NCBI GenBank assembly: GCA_902774245.1
Contig: CACYHQ010000005.1
Span: 140,437 to 204,436 of the forward strand
Origin: an uncultured bacterium
GTDB lineage: Bacteria > Verrucomicrobiota > Lentisphaeria > Victivallales > UBA1829
Reading direction: 5' to 3'
DNA length: 64,000 nt
Part shown: in pieces, positions 1-9,120 of the stretch
How the letters are laid out: each line of letters opens with the position of its first letter
Numbering within the stretch: position 1 is the stretch's first letter
Notes under the pieces: model-generated
Seen by the model: the letters and a program-made list of their open reading frames with translations, nothing else
The model's database searches: none
Told to the model about the DNA's origin: nothing
Made by a program: the position numbers and the translations under genes

Positions 1-690
1 GTCCTGGCATTCCAGGAAAGTTCCGGTCGAGAAACGGTACACCTTCACTGCGATGGTGTTCTTGCCGGGTTTCAGCAGCTTCGTGATCGCGAACTCGGAC
101 GGTAGGCGGCTGTCCTCCGCATAGCCCGCGTATTGCCCGTTCACCCAAAAATCGTACGCGCTGTCCACCCCGTCGAACACGATCCGGACGTCGCGTTCCA
201 GCCAGTCAGCCGGGATGTCGAACGTGCGGCGGTAGCATCCGGTCGGGTTCGCCTCCGGCAGCAGCGGCGGATTCGCCTCTTTCTGAAAGAGGTAGATATT
301 ATTGATATAGACGCCCCGGTCCGGGACGCGCATGTCGTTCTGCCAGTTCGAGGGGACCTTCATATCCATCCAGGAGGAATCGGCGAAATCCGGCCGGATG
401 ACGTCGTCAGGCACTTCGTCCGGCTTGCCGAAGAGCTGAAATTTCCAGGTGCCGTTCAGGTCGAGCGTGTATTTCGACGGCGTTTTCCGGTAATCCGCCG
501 CGGACGCTTCGTCGTAGAACGTCCCGTAGATCGGCGCATGGCTGAGTTCGCGGTTGACGCCCGTGGTGCGCAAGTCTTCGAAATGATGTGGCCGGGTTAT
601 TTGTATCTGCTGCGTCTCATCGGCTCCGGCGGTCCCTGCCATCGCGCCCGCGACGGCAAAGGCAAAAAGTGTGCGAAAAACATGTTTCAT
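1..690 (-). CDS. GH2 family beta-galactosidase, N-terminal part (runs off the window)
   Basis: The gene reads leftward from an ATG at 688-690 preceded by AAAGGATC, and leaves the window after 230 codons. The first 20 or so residues form a signal peptide (MKHVFRTLFAFAVAGAMAG). What follows is the jelly-roll sugar-binding domain of glycoside hydrolase family 2: LNGTWKFQLF, VPSNWQ, GVDSAYDFWVNGQYAGYAED and FLECQD all match the LacZ-type consensus. The catalytic barrel lies outside the window, so the substrate is not proven; beta-galactosidase is most likely. The product is probably periplasmic or outer-membrane-facing and acts in glycan breakdown. Confidence 0.85.
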   Translation of the reverse strand, partial: MKHVFRTLFAFAVAGAMAGTAGADETQQIQITRPHHFEDLRTTGVNRELSHAPIYGTFYDEASAADYRKTPSKYTLDLNGTWKFQLFGKPDEVPDDVIRPDFADSSWMDMKVPSNWQNDMRVPDRGVYINNIYLFQKEANPPLLPEANPTGCYRRTFDIPADWLERDVRIVFDGVDSAYDFWVNGQYAGYAEDSRLPSEFAITKLLKPGKNTIAVKVYRFSTGTFLECQD

Positions 691-749
691 AGAACGATCC
701 TTTGTCTGGTCTGTTATTTGTTTTGTGGATTAAACTCTAAACAGTCGAT

Positions 750-778
750 AATATATGCACCAACGCAGAAAAATACAA
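750..778 (-). promoter_or_regulatory. Promoter of the GH2 gene
   Basis: On the minus strand, TTGTAT (773-778) and TATATT (750-755) are separated by 17 bases. The start codon lies 60 bases downstream. The -10 form matches other promoters in the window. Confidence 0.6.
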
Positions 779-834
779 CCCAGCAACACATTTTAACGCA
801 ATCTTAACGCGGGAAAAATCGGATGAGGAACGTT

Positions 835-863
835 AAAAAACGACAAACCGATCCGTTGATCGG
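835..863 (-). terminator. Probable terminator downstream of the hybrid histidine kinase
   Basis: On the minus strand, CCGATC-AACG-GATCGG (848-863) forms a perfect 6-bp stem followed by TTTGTCGTTTTTT. It lies about 100 bases past the stop codon of the kinase gene. Confidence 0.5.
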
Positions 864-965
864 AACGAGGCGCGGGAAAAAGAATCCGTAACGATTCGAG
901 CGCGGCCGCCTGCCCGGAAGGATGGCGACCACGCGCGCAGAGTTGAGAAAAAACACTGCCGTTTT

Positions 966-3779
966 TTAATTGAACAATCTGGAAAGTTTTTCGATGGTGA
1001 CGGGCTTCAGGAGGATTCCCGTGAACCCGTGCTCCTCGAATTTCTTCTGTTCCTCGATGTCGGCGGTAACGGCATAGACCGGAAGGTTGGCGAACCGTTT
1101 GTCCGCGCGTACCTTTGTTACCAGGTCCTTGCCGTCCATCTTCGGCATCCACATGTCGGTCAAGACCAGGTCGAACGGAGTGTCCGCCCCGGCGATCTTT
1201 TCCCATGCGGCCTGTCCGTCGACGGCGGTCGCGACGTTGCGCAGTCCGATCCTTGTGAGGAGCGCCTTCAGGACGGCGAGATTCAGCGGGACATCGTCCG
1301 CAATCAGGATGCGGTATTCGCCGATCTCTTTTTGCGTGCCGGAAATCCTGATCCTGGCGCTCGTGTCGTCGCCGTTGATCCGTTGATTGAGGAGTTCCTG
1401 CCCGGCGGCGGCCTTTTTGTCCGCATCCGGCGAATGCTCGGTAAACTTCACCTCGCGGAGTTCCAGCGTGAACGTGGAGCCTTTTCCGAGTTCGGAGACG
1501 AACGTCAGGCTGCCGCCCATGTGTGCGGCGAGCTGTTTGCAAATGGCGAGACCGAGGCCGGTGCCTTTGGTCTTCGCCATGGTCCCGACCTGCACGAACG
1601 GGGTCATGAGTTTTTCCTTTTCCCCGTCCGCGATGCCGCATCCCGTATCCGAGACGGACAGCGTGAAAACGCCGTTCCCGTTGCTGATGTTGTTCCGGAA
1701 CGACGCTTTGACGCGGATCTCGCCGTGTTCCGTGAATTTTACGGAATTGCCGATGAGGTTGAAGAGAATCTGGCGGATGCGCTGCGGGTCGATCTCGAGC
1801 AACGGCAGCGGACCGTATTCCTCCTTCAGCTCCACGTCGCGGTTCATGGTGGTCACGTCGAAGGAATGGAGCACGGACGAAACGATCTCGCGGACGTCGG
1901 TGAGTTCCGGCTTGATGTCCATCTTGCCGGATTCGAGCTTGGAGAGGTCCAGCACGTCGTTGATGAGCTGGAGCAGCGTGTGCCCGCTGGTGGAGATGGC
2001 GGACAGCGCCTTTTCGCGTTCCTTCATGTCGTCGATGCCGCCGATCAGGAGCTCGGTGTAGCCGATGATGGCGTTGAGCGGCGTGCGGATGTCATGCGAC
2101 ACGGAGGAGAAGAAATAGCTCTTCGCCCGTTCGGCTTCGATCTCCTTGTCCAGCGCGGTGTGCAGTTCGTCGTTGGCGCGCTTGCGTTCCAGCGCGTTCT
2201 CCAGCACCTTCACGCTCATCTGGATGAATTCTTTTTCGATCGCGGAAAGCGTCCGTTTCTCGGCATAGCCGATGACGATGTCGCCGAAGCGTTTGCCGGC
2301 CAATGTGACGGGCATGGAATAAGACGTCGACGGCCTCCATGTTTTGGTCTCGGGTTCAAAAACGCCGTATGTATGGATGAGGGACTGTGGCGCATTCCGG
2401 TCGATCACGAAAGGCTCCATCGGCACGATGTCTTTCGTGCAGTAGCGGAAATCGTCCAGATCGGCGACCAGACGTTCGCAGGGGGCTTCGTGGATGCGGT
2501 GCGCGTGGCAGTCCGGCTCGACGATCGCCTGCCCCAGTGTTTCGTCGCAGCGGATCAGGTGGCAGAAATCCGCGCCGAGACGTCTGCGGATGACCTCGAT
2601 CACCTTCTGCGGATGGGACACCGCGTCGTAGGACTGAAGCGCGAGCAGGGCTTCGCCGATCGCCTCGCTGTTGCGGTGGGTCTCCATCGCTTCCGTCACG
2701 TCCTGCGACATGCCGAAAAGGCAGGTGTTCCCGTCCAGGTCCGTGAGTTTGAGTTTGGTCGTCAGGAAACTGTACGGTTTCCCATGTGCGTCCAGCGCAT
2801 TTTCGAAAAATGAATTTGGTTCATTGCCGGAAAGCGCCTTGCGGTCTTTCGCCACAAAGTCGGTTGCAGTGCTTTCGTCGAACAGTTCGGCGTCGGAATA
2901 CCCGATCGTTTCGGCGACCGAGTTCTTACACGCAAAATGCGAAAATGCCATGTTACAGTCCACATAGCGCTCCGTTTTCGCGTCCTTGATGAAGAACATG
3001 ATCGGAATGTTGTCCAGAACGCTGCGCAGGAATTTGTTCGCACGTCCGCGCAGACGCAGCAGGAACAGCGTAAAAAGGACGAGAAGCGGGGCGAACGCGG
3101 TCAGCGCGATCATGTGATAGGTGTAGTAACGATGATACCGGTCGAGGACGTCTTTTCGATGCGACGAATAGTACAGGATCGCGTTTCCGAGGTTCCTGTC
3201 GATTGCGTTGTATATCTGGTCCTTGTAGAGGGAGTAGTCTTTCCCGAATACGATCGCGATCGCCATTTCGCGGCGCTGTTCCGGCGATGCCGCCAGTTCC
3301 GCTTCCGTGAGAGGATAATCGTGTACTTCTTTCGGACAGGACGGATCGGCCAGATCATGATCGGAATCGACCAGCCTCATGGCATGGAATTCCAGCTGCA
3401 TCAGGTTGACCGAGTGCTTCATGCCGTTCACGAGGATCTTTTCGAGCTTTTCTCCGTTCGGAAGGAGGGCGGCTTCCTCGATGCCGGCCTCGCGATGCTT
3501 GTCCACGTATGCTTCTTTGAAATACGCGTCGCGGTATTCCATGTTACCCGAGACGACATAATTCCGCACGGCGTTTGTCAGAATGTCCGAACCGGTCTGG
3601 AGAAGGTCGCCCGCCTGATTGCATTGCATAAGGTACTCGTCCGTCATCCCCGTCTCGATGGTGATGCGGTTCAGGCGAATCGTGTTGAAAACAAGAAAAC
3701 CGAGCATGATCAGAGTCAGCAGACTGAAAATCAGGATATATAATTTCGCCCGGTGCGCAACGGTGATTCTGTGATCCAA
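966..3779 (-). CDS. Membrane hybrid sensor histidine kinase / response regulator
   Basis: A 937-residue two-component hybrid kinase. In order: transmembrane segment at about 12-31; an extracytoplasmic sensor region of about 190 residues with no recognised fold; a second transmembrane segment at about 222-242; a PAS domain (250-370); a GAF-like region (375-530); a dimerisation/phosphoacceptor domain with H562 in VSHDIRTPLNAIIGY; an ATPase domain with N box (about 671-682) and DTGCGI and GTGLGL glycine boxes; and a C-terminal receiver with predicted phospho-Asp D875 in LTDMWMPKMDG and KP near the end. No DNA-binding output domain or separate regulator lies nearby, so the target is unknown. The neighbouring solute-binding protein gene (3985-4980) reads the same way but has its own promoter and terminator. 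Confidence 0.93.
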   Translation of the reverse strand: MDHRITVAHRAKLYILIFSLLTLIMLGFLVFNTIRLNRITIETGMTDEYLMQCNQAGDLLQTGSDILTNAVRNYVVSGNMEYRDAYFKEAYVDKHREAGIEEAALLPNGEKLEKILVNGMKHSVNLMQLEFHAMRLVDSDHDLADPSCPKEVHDYPLTEAELAASPEQRREMAIAIVFGKDYSLYKDQIYNAIDRNLGNAILYYSSHRKDVLDRYHRYYTYHMIALTAFAPLLVLFTLFLLRLRGRANKFLRSVLDNIPIMFFIKDAKTERYVDCNMAFSHFACKNSVAETIGYSDAELFDESTATDFVAKDRKALSGNEPNSFFENALDAHGKPYSFLTTKLKLTDLDGNTCLFGMSQDVTEAMETHRNSEAIGEALLALQSYDAVSHPQKVIEVIRRRLGADFCHLIRCDETLGQAIVEPDCHAHRIHEAPCERLVADLDDFRYCTKDIVPMEPFVIDRNAPQSLIHTYGVFEPETKTWRPSTSYSMPVTLAGKRFGDIVIGYAEKRTLSAIEKEFIQMSVKVLENALERKRANDELHTALDKEIEAERAKSYFFSSVSHDIRTPLNAIIGYTELLIGGIDDMKEREKALSAISTSGHTLLQLINDVLDLSKLESGKMDIKPELTDVREIVSSVLHSFDVTTMNRDVELKEEYGPLPLLEIDPQRIRQILFNLIGNSVKFTEHGEIRVKASFRNNISNGNGVFTLSVSDTGCGIADGEKEKLMTPFVQVGTMAKTKGTGLGLAICKQLAAHMGGSLTFVSELGKGSTFTLELREVKFTEHSPDADKKAAAGQELLNQRINGDDTSARIRISGTQKEIGEYRILIADDVPLNLAVLKALLTRIGLRNVATAVDGQAAWEKIAGADTPFDLVLTDMWMPKMDGKDLVTKVRADKRFANLPVYAVTADIEEQKKFEEHGFTGILLKPVTIEKLSRLFN

Positions 3780-3829
3780 AAGAGACCCCTTTCCGATATA
3801 ATATTAATTAGATTGTTGTTTTTCTCGGG

Positions 3830-3858
3830 AATATAGCACAACTTTTGGGGTTTGTCAA
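3830..3858 (-). promoter_or_regulatory. Promoter of the hybrid histidine kinase
   Basis: On the minus strand a perfect TTGACA (3853-3858) and TATATT (3830-3835) are separated by 17 bases. The leader is about 45 bases long and AT-rich. Confidence 0.75.
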
Positions 3859-3916
3859 GGAAAAACAAGTCGCAAAAGCCCAAAAAGACGTTTTTTTCAT
3901 CACTTATTGCACGTTC

Positions 3917-3953
3917 TAAAATAGAAAAGCCCAGTTCCTTGCGGAAACCGGGC
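3917..3953 (-). terminator. Rho-independent terminator after the solute-binding protein gene
   Basis: On the minus strand GCCCGGTTTCC-GCAA-GGAACTGGGC forms a strong stem with one mismatch, followed by TTTTCTATTTT. It lies 32 bases past the stop codon, so it insulates this gene from the kinase gene downstream. Confidence 0.85.
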
Positions 3954-3984
3954 GATATGTCTGCGATAAAAAAATGGAGGCTTG

Positions 3985-4980
3985 TCAGGAGGCATCCGAT
4001 TTGCTGTTCTCTGACTCGGTAGCGCGGTTGCGGATCAAAGCGTATCCCGTCACGCAGATCCCCGCCAGGACAAGCAGGTCAAGAGCCGCAAGAAAGAGAA
4101 TCAGATGGTCCCGCGAAGAACCGGCATCCGACGGATCATGTTCGAACGGTTCGATCCATTTCCGCTGCAGGCGTCCCAGCGTACCGTCGGCGCGCATTTC
4201 AGTCAAAGCGTTGTCGATCTTCGCTAGAAACTCGGAATTCTTTTCCGCGATCCCCAGGCACATTTGCCCGGTCGCGACGTCCAGGCGTCCGCGGAAGCGT
4301 TCGGCATCACGGCCGAACGAACGAAGCGCGACTTCTCCGATGGTGGCATGCGCGATGAAGCAATCGCGTTCTCCCCGCAGGACGGCATCGACGCAGTCCG
4401 TGACGGTTTCATATTCGAAACAGTTGCGCCAGAGATGGTGGCGGATCATCGTCTCCTTCAGGCCGCAGCCCTCGATGAGCGCGATCCTCTGTTTGTAAAG
4501 ATCGTTGAACGATTCGCTCTGCTTCAGTTCGAACGCAACGAATTTTTCCTCGAAAGTCGGGATCGTGAACGCACAGTCCATGACCGAGGAATCCTGTTTG
4601 TCGCACCCCATGATCAGGTCGGCCTCGCTTTCCTTGATCATAGCGACGGCTTCGACCCAGCTCGTGAGCTGAAATTTCAGATTGTACTCCAGACGGTTGG
4701 CAAGTTCGGCGACAAGCTCGATGTCATATCCGCGCGGGACGAAATCGCCGTGGACGTAGGAAAACGGCTTGTAATCGATGTCCCCGACGACACGGAGCGT
4801 CTTGTCGAACGTGTTTTTCGGGAGAATGGTCATCTTCGGCTCATCCCATTTGTCCTCGTTGGAATAACGTGTCGTCGGCAGGGCGGTCACCAGGATCGCG
4901 CCCGTGATGATCAGGAAAAGGACGGCCAGCCAAATAGTCAGGGTACCGGACTTGCGTAAGCGGGAGTTCAAACCGTTCAT
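3985..4980 (-). CDS. Membrane-anchored family-3 solute-binding protein
   Basis: A 331-residue protein with an N-terminal transmembrane segment (about 12-34), a family-3 periplasmic binding-protein domain (about 60-280; LRVVGDIDYKPFSYV, GYDIELVAELANRL, EADLIMGC, LAKIDNALTEMRADGTL), a second transmembrane segment (about 291-315) and a short cytoplasmic tail. This resembles the sensor half of BvgS/EvgS-type kinases but lacks PAS and kinase domains. No ABC permease or ATPase is adjacent. Inference: it senses a polar solute and may signal to the downstream hybrid kinase rather than feed a transporter. The domain contains several cysteines, unusual for a periplasmic binding fold. Confidence 0.82.
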   Translation of the reverse strand: MNGLNSRLRKSGTLTIWLAVLFLIITGAILVTALPTTRYSNEDKWDEPKMTILPKNTFDKTLRVVGDIDYKPFSYVHGDFVPRGYDIELVAELANRLEYNLKFQLTSWVEAVAMIKESEADLIMGCDKQDSSVMDCAFTIPTFEEKFVAFELKQSESFNDLYKQRIALIEGCGLKETMIRHHLWRNCFEYETVTDCVDAVLRGERDCFIAHATIGEVALRSFGRDAERFRGRLDVATGQMCLGIAEKNSEFLAKIDNALTEMRADGTLGRLQRKWIEPFEHDPSDAGSSRDHLILFLAALDLLVLAGICVTGYALIRNRATESENSKSDAS

Positions 4981-5024
4981 ATTTTCAGCGTGATTTGTGG
5001 TTAAAAATTATGCATGTTTCCATA

Positions 5025-5052
5025 AATATATTTCTCTCTCCGGAAAAGTCAA
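5025..5052 (-). promoter_or_regulatory. Promoter of the anchored solute-binding protein
   Basis: On the minus strand TTGACT (5047-5052) and TATATT (5025-5030) are separated by 16 bases, about 45 bases upstream of the start codon. Confidence 0.7.
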
Positions 5053-5219
5053 GTAGACTCCTCCATTTTACGACAAAAAACATGGAAAAATCATCTGCTA
5101 TTTCATGCATGATTTATCAGATAAAAAACTGCTATCCTTTCCCTCTTCCCTTCGAAAAAACAGATCTGATTCGATCCTGCATCATGTTTGCATAATTTGA
5201 GAAAATAAACGCGTCATAC

Positions 5220-5248
5220 TTGCATTTTTCAGGTCAGCGGAGTATATT
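5220..5248 (+). promoter_or_regulatory. Promoter of tRNA-Val and aspS
   Basis: TTGCAT (5220-5225) and TATATT (5243-5248) are separated by 17 bases. The tRNA starts 20 bases downstream of the -10 box and aspS follows it with no terminator between. Confidence 0.75.
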
Positions 5249-5267
5249 ATAAGATATATTATGTTAT

Positions 5268-5341
5268 GGGCGATTAGCTCAGCTGGTTAGAGCGTCATGC
5301 TTACACCGTGAATGTCGGCGGTTCGAACCCGTCATCGCCCA
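5268..5341 (+). tRNA. tRNA-Val (anticodon TAC)
   Basis: A full 74-base cloverleaf. The acceptor stem GGGCGAT pairs with ATCGCCC, the D arm is GCTC/GAGC, the anticodon stem TCATG pairs with CGTGA around loop CTTACAC (anticodon TAC), and the T arm contains GGTTCGAACCC. The CCA end is not fully encoded (a single A follows the acceptor stem). aspS starts 47 bases after the tRNA, so the two are probably one transcript. Confidence 0.95.
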
Positions 5342-5388
5342 TGTTTTTCCGATTTTTCAACCCATTCAGATACAACGGAGAACGAATT

Positions 5389-7278
5389 ATGCATGAGTTC
5401 AGAACGCATACCTGCGGCGAACTGAGAAAAAGCGACGTCGGAATCACTGCGCGCCTGTCCGGCTGGATCCACAGCGTGCGCGACCACGGCGGCATCATCT
5501 TCATCGACCTGCGCGACCACTACGGCAAGACCCAGGTCGTGATTGACCCGACCAAGGATTTCTACCAGGAACTCGAACGCTGGCGCGTCGAGACGGTCGT
5601 GTGCTTCACGGGCAAAGTCGTGGCGCGCACGCCCGAAACCGTGAACCCGAAGATCGCGACCGGCGAGATCGAACTCGTGGCCGACGAGATGGTCGTGCTC
5701 GGCGAGACCGAACAGCTCCCGTTCCTCGTGGCGAAAGACGAGGATGCGCCGGAATCCCTCCGCCTCAAATACCGTTTCCTGGACCTCCGCCGCGATGAAC
5801 TTCACAATCATATCGTGATGCGTGCCAAGCTCATCGAATCCCTGCGCCGCAAGATGTGGGACCTCGGATTCACCGAATACCAGACCCCGATCCTCACCAG
5901 CAGCTCCCCGGAAGGCGCCCGCGACTACCTCGTCCCGAGCCGCGTCCATCCCGGCAAGTTCTACGCCCTGCCCCAGGCTCCGCAGCAGTTCAAGCAGCTG
6001 CTGATGGTCGCCGGATTCGACCGCTATTTCCAGATCGCGCCGTGCTTCCGCGACGAAGACGCGCGCGCCGACCGTTCCCCGGGCGAGTTCTACCAGCTCG
6101 ATATCGAGATGAGCTACGCCACGCAGGACGATATCTTCGCGATCCTGGAAGACCTCCTCACGGACATCTTCCCGAAGTTCACCACGAAACAGATCAGCCC
6201 CGCCCCGTTCCCGCGCATCCCGTTCCGCGAATCCATGGAACGCTTCGGCACCGACAAGCCCGACCTCCGCAACCCGCTTGAGATGATCGATGTCACCGAT
6301 ATCTTCAAGGACAGCGGATTCCAGGCGTTCTCCAAGACCGTCGCGGCTGGCGGCGTCGTGAAGGCGATCAAGGTCAGCGGCATCGCAAAGGCGGACAATC
6401 CGCAGCCGCGCCGTTTCTACGACGAAATGATCGCGTTCGCGCAGGAATGCGGCGCGAAGGGCATGGCCTACATCATCTGGAGCGCGGGCGAGACCAAGAG
6501 CCCGATCGTGAAGTTCCTCACCGGCAACGAGCTGCCCTCCCTCGCCGAAAAGGCGGGCATCCAGGACGGCGACGTGCTGTTCTTCCTCGCCGACAAGCGC
6601 GCCCTCGTGAACTCCGTGGGCGGCAAGGTGATCGGCGAACTCGGACGCCGCCTCGGTCTCATCGACCCGAACGTCTTCAAATTCTGCTGGATCGTCGACT
6701 TCCCGATGTTCGAGACCGACGAGGAAACCGGCGCGCTGATCTTCTGCCACAACCCCTTCTCCATGCCGCAGGGCGGCATGAAGGCCGTCGAGGCGCAGAA
6801 TCCGCTCGACATCGTGGCGTACCAGTACGACATCGTGTGCAACGGCATCGAACTCTCCTCCGGCGCGATCCGCAACCACCAGCCCGAGCTCATGTACAAG
6901 CTCTTCGAGATGTGCGGCTACTCCCGCGAGGTCGTCGACGACAAGTTCGGCGGCATGATCCGCGCGTTCAAGCTCGGTGCGCCGCCCCACGGAGGCATCG
7001 CCCCCGGCGTCGACCGTATGGCCATGCTCCTCGCCGATGCCCCGAACATCCGCGAAGTCATCGCCTTCCCGTTCAACCAGCAGGCCGAAGATCTGATGAT
7101 GAACGCCCCGGCTGCCGTCGACATGAAACAGCTCCGCGAACTCCGCGTGATCCCCGTTCCGCAGGAGCTCAAATACGAAGAGACCTTCAAGAAACTTCTG
7201 GCCGAGGCCGAACGCATCCGCGCAGCGGAAGCGGCCGCCGCAGCCATGAACGCATCCGCGGCTCCGGAGCAGAATTAA
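5389..7278 (+). CDS. aspS: Aspartyl-tRNA synthetase
   Basis: A class II synthetase that charges tRNA-Asp in the cytoplasm. The 629 residues start at ATG 5389, preceded by GGAG; an upstream in-frame start would lie inside the tRNA and is rejected. Visible parts: N-terminal OB-fold anticodon domain (GWIHSVRDHGGIIFIDLRD), motif 2 region (QIAPCFRDEDARADRSPGEF), a GAD insertion typical of bacterial AspRS, and motif 3 (APPHGGIAPGVDRMAML). The C-terminus ends in an alanine-rich tail. Whether it also charges tRNA-Asn cannot be told from motifs alone; no gatCAB genes lie in the window. Confidence 0.97.
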   Translation: MHEFRTHTCGELRKSDVGITARLSGWIHSVRDHGGIIFIDLRDHYGKTQVVIDPTKDFYQELERWRVETVVCFTGKVVARTPETVNPKIATGEIELVADEMVVLGETEQLPFLVAKDEDAPESLRLKYRFLDLRRDELHNHIVMRAKLIESLRRKMWDLGFTEYQTPILTSSSPEGARDYLVPSRVHPGKFYALPQAPQQFKQLLMVAGFDRYFQIAPCFRDEDARADRSPGEFYQLDIEMSYATQDDIFAILEDLLTDIFPKFTTKQISPAPFPRIPFRESMERFGTDKPDLRNPLEMIDVTDIFKDSGFQAFSKTVAAGGVVKAIKVSGIAKADNPQPRRFYDEMIAFAQECGAKGMAYIIWSAGETKSPIVKFLTGNELPSLAEKAGIQDGDVLFFLADKRALVNSVGGKVIGELGRRLGLIDPNVFKFCWIVDFPMFETDEETGALIFCHNPFSMPQGGMKAVEAQNPLDIVAYQYDIVCNGIELSSGAIRNHQPELMYKLFEMCGYSREVVDDKFGGMIRAFKLGAPPHGGIAPGVDRMAMLLADAPNIREVIAFPFNQQAEDLMMNAPAAVDMKQLRELRVIPVPQELKYEETFKKLLAEAERIRAAEAAAAAMNASAAPEQN

Positions 7279-7321
7279 TCGCGCTCCGGACCGCCCTGCC
7301 CCGTCTCAACGGAGGATCGGT

Positions 7322-8002
7322 ATGCCAGCCAAACGGCAGAAACAGACCATCAAGCGGAAAACCGCCGGAAAAAAGTCCAAAAAGACGAATCAGCCCAGTA
7401 CGCTGCTGATCTCCGTTCACCGGACGCAGGCGGTGTTTCTGCTTCTGCTGTTCGCGATCATCGGCATCCTGATGGGCGTCGGCGTGTGGAAAGCCGGATC
7501 GTCCATTAAGAACTATATGGACCGTTCGACCCGCTACGACAAGATGATCGTGGCCGCCGGACGCAGAAACGGCGTGTATCCTCCCCTCCTGAAGGCCGTC
7601 ATCTGGAAGGAAAGCCGGTTCGACGCCTCGGCGCGCGGCAGCAAGGGCGAGATCGGCCTCATGCAGGTCATGCCGTCGAGCGCCGTCAAGGACTGGGAAA
7701 AGACGTTCCAGCGTCAGGTGCCGTCCGACGGCGCGCTGATGGATCCCGCGCTCAATATTGAGATCGGGTCCTGGTTCCTCGGCCGCGCTCTGGAACGCTG
7801 GAAAGACTACAACGACGCCGAATCGCTCGCGCTCTGCGAGTACAACGCAGGCATCCAGCGCGCCGAATCGTGGAAGCCCCTCCTCCACGACGGCAAGGTC
7901 ATGCCGAACATCGACATCGAATCCACGCGCAAATACGTCCGGGACATCCTCGAACGGCGCGAACAATATGAACACGAATGGAAATGGGAGAAACTCAAAT
8001 GA
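7322..8002 (+). CDS. Membrane-anchored lytic transglycosylase (SLT domain)
   Basis: A 226-residue protein preceded by GGAGG. It has a lysine-rich cytoplasmic N-terminus, one transmembrane segment at about 38-60, and a soluble lysozyme-like transglycosylase domain. The family signature is clear: AVIWKESRFD carries the catalytic glutamate, followed by GEIGLMQVMPSSA and ALCEYNAG. It should cleave the glycan strands of peptidoglycan, forming 1,6-anhydro ends. The stop codon overlaps the next start (ATGA at 7999-8002), so the two genes are translationally coupled. Confidence 0.92.
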   Translation: MPAKRQKQTIKRKTAGKKSKKTNQPSTLLISVHRTQAVFLLLLFAIIGILMGVGVWKAGSSIKNYMDRSTRYDKMIVAAGRRNGVYPPLLKAVIWKESRFDASARGSKGEIGLMQVMPSSAVKDWEKTFQRQVPSDGALMDPALNIEIGSWFLGRALERWKDYNDAESLALCEYNAGIQRAESWKPLLHDGKVMPNIDIESTRKYVRDILERREQYEHEWKWEKLK

Positions 8003-8766
8003 ACAAACGTTTCCGCCTCATGAAATCCGCCGCCATGCTCGCCGTCTTCCTCGCCCCCTGCGCCTTCCTCTCCCTCGGATTGGACGCAAAGGACAAGGAA
8101 CCCGTGCGCCACTGGGACTTCCAGAGCTCGAAACTCGACAGCGACAAGATCCCGGAAGGATGGAGCTATCGCGGCAAACCCGGCACCCCCGACGTGAAGT
8201 ACGAGATCGTCGAGGACAAGGAGCTGAAGCACAAAGTTCTGCACATCACCTCCGACAAGGCGTCCGGCGTCATCATGGTCGACTGCTCCGACGTCGATTT
8301 GAAGAAATACCCGATCATGCGCTGGCGCTGGAAAGCCGTCACGCTCCCGACCGGCGCGGACGCCACAGTCAAGTCCAAGGACGACCAGGGGATCGCCGTC
8401 TACGTCGGCTACGGCAAGCTCACGCAGAGCAGTATCTCCTACAACTGGCAGACCGAAACCCCGAAGGGAAAATCCGGCAGCTCCACCTACAACTGGGTCG
8501 TCGACGTCGACTGGTTCACCCTGCGCGACAAGAACGACAAGAAGGACACCTGGTTCGAAGAGGAAGTCAACGTCTACGACGACATGATGAAGATCTTCAA
8601 GAAGATCCCGTCCAGCTGGGCGCTCAGCATCTCCTCGAACAGCCAGTATACGGAATCGAAGGCCGACGTCTATCTGGACTACGTCGAGTTCGTCGACAAG
8701 AAGACCGCCGAGGCGAAGAAGGACGAGAAGAAGGACGAAAAGAAGGACGAGAAGAAGGATAAGTAA
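7999..8766 (+). CDS. Secreted DUF3047-like protein with a Lys/Asp repeat tail
   Basis: A 255-residue protein. The start at 7999 is chosen because GGAGAA precedes it and it gives a clean signal peptide (MLAVFLAPCAFLSLGLDA). The mature part resembles DUF3047 (HWDFQSSKL, YPIMRWRWKA, DDQGIAVYVGYG, SSWALSIS), a periplasmic family of unknown function with a probable beta-sandwich. The C-terminus is four near-exact KKDE units. Coupling to the transglycosylase suggests a cell-wall or envelope role, but this is only context. Confidence 0.75.
   Translation: MNKRFRLMKSAAMLAVFLAPCAFLSLGLDAKDKEPVRHWDFQSSKLDSDKIPEGWSYRGKPGTPDVKYEIVEDKELKHKVLHITSDKASGVIMVDCSDVDLKKYPIMRWRWKAVTLPTGADATVKSKDDQGIAVYVGYGKLTQSSISYNWQTETPKGKSGSSTYNWVVDVDWFTLRDKNDKKDTWFEEEVNVYDDMMKIFKKIPSSWALSISSNSQYTESKADVYLDYVEFVDKKTAEAKKDEKKDEKKDEKKDK
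8716..8763 (+). repeat. Four 12-base tandem repeats encoding KKDE units
   Basis: AAGAAGGACGAG and close variants occur four times head to tail at the 3' end of the DUF3047-like gene. Being in frame, the array can change length without breaking the protein. Confidence 0.9.
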
Positions 8767-8800
8767 TCCGGCTTTTCCGTACAGACAATCGTTTTTTTCC

Positions 8801-8835
8801 GGGCTGACGGACTCCTCATCCGCCGGCCCGTTTTA
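8801..8835 (+). terminator. Terminator after the aspS operon
   Basis: CGGGC (8801-8805) pairs with GCCCG (8827-8831), with an inner CGGA/TCCG stem, followed by TTTTATG. The rest of the 354-base gap up to 9120 holds only the promoter at 8956-8984 and an unremarkable leader of about 130 bases. Confidence 0.65.
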
Positions 8836-8955
8836 TGTCTTCGGAAAACGACTTCCGAGACGCACAAAGCCGCAAAGCGACGGAATTCCGTATATTTCGC
8901 AAGCTCAAAATACTCATTTTCTCGGATTATTTTTCGTTTTTTTTAATTTTTGAGC

Positions 8956-8984
8956 TTGCATTTTCAGGAAAGATGCAGTATAAT
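8956..8984 (+). promoter_or_regulatory. Promoter of the envelope lipoprotein cluster
   Basis: TTGCAT (8956-8961) and TATAAT (8979-8984) are separated by 17 bases. It sits about 136 bases upstream of the first gene of the cluster. Confidence 0.7.
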
Positions 8985-9120
8985 ATGTTAGGACGTGCGA
9001 GCGACACATGCCGCACTCCGGCAAAGTTTACGCACCGGCCGCCGCGGACGAACCGTTTCCCGGCGGACTGCTTCCGAAGACAACAGCAGGCACCCGAACG
9101 CAAAGGAGGCTTGAAACATC

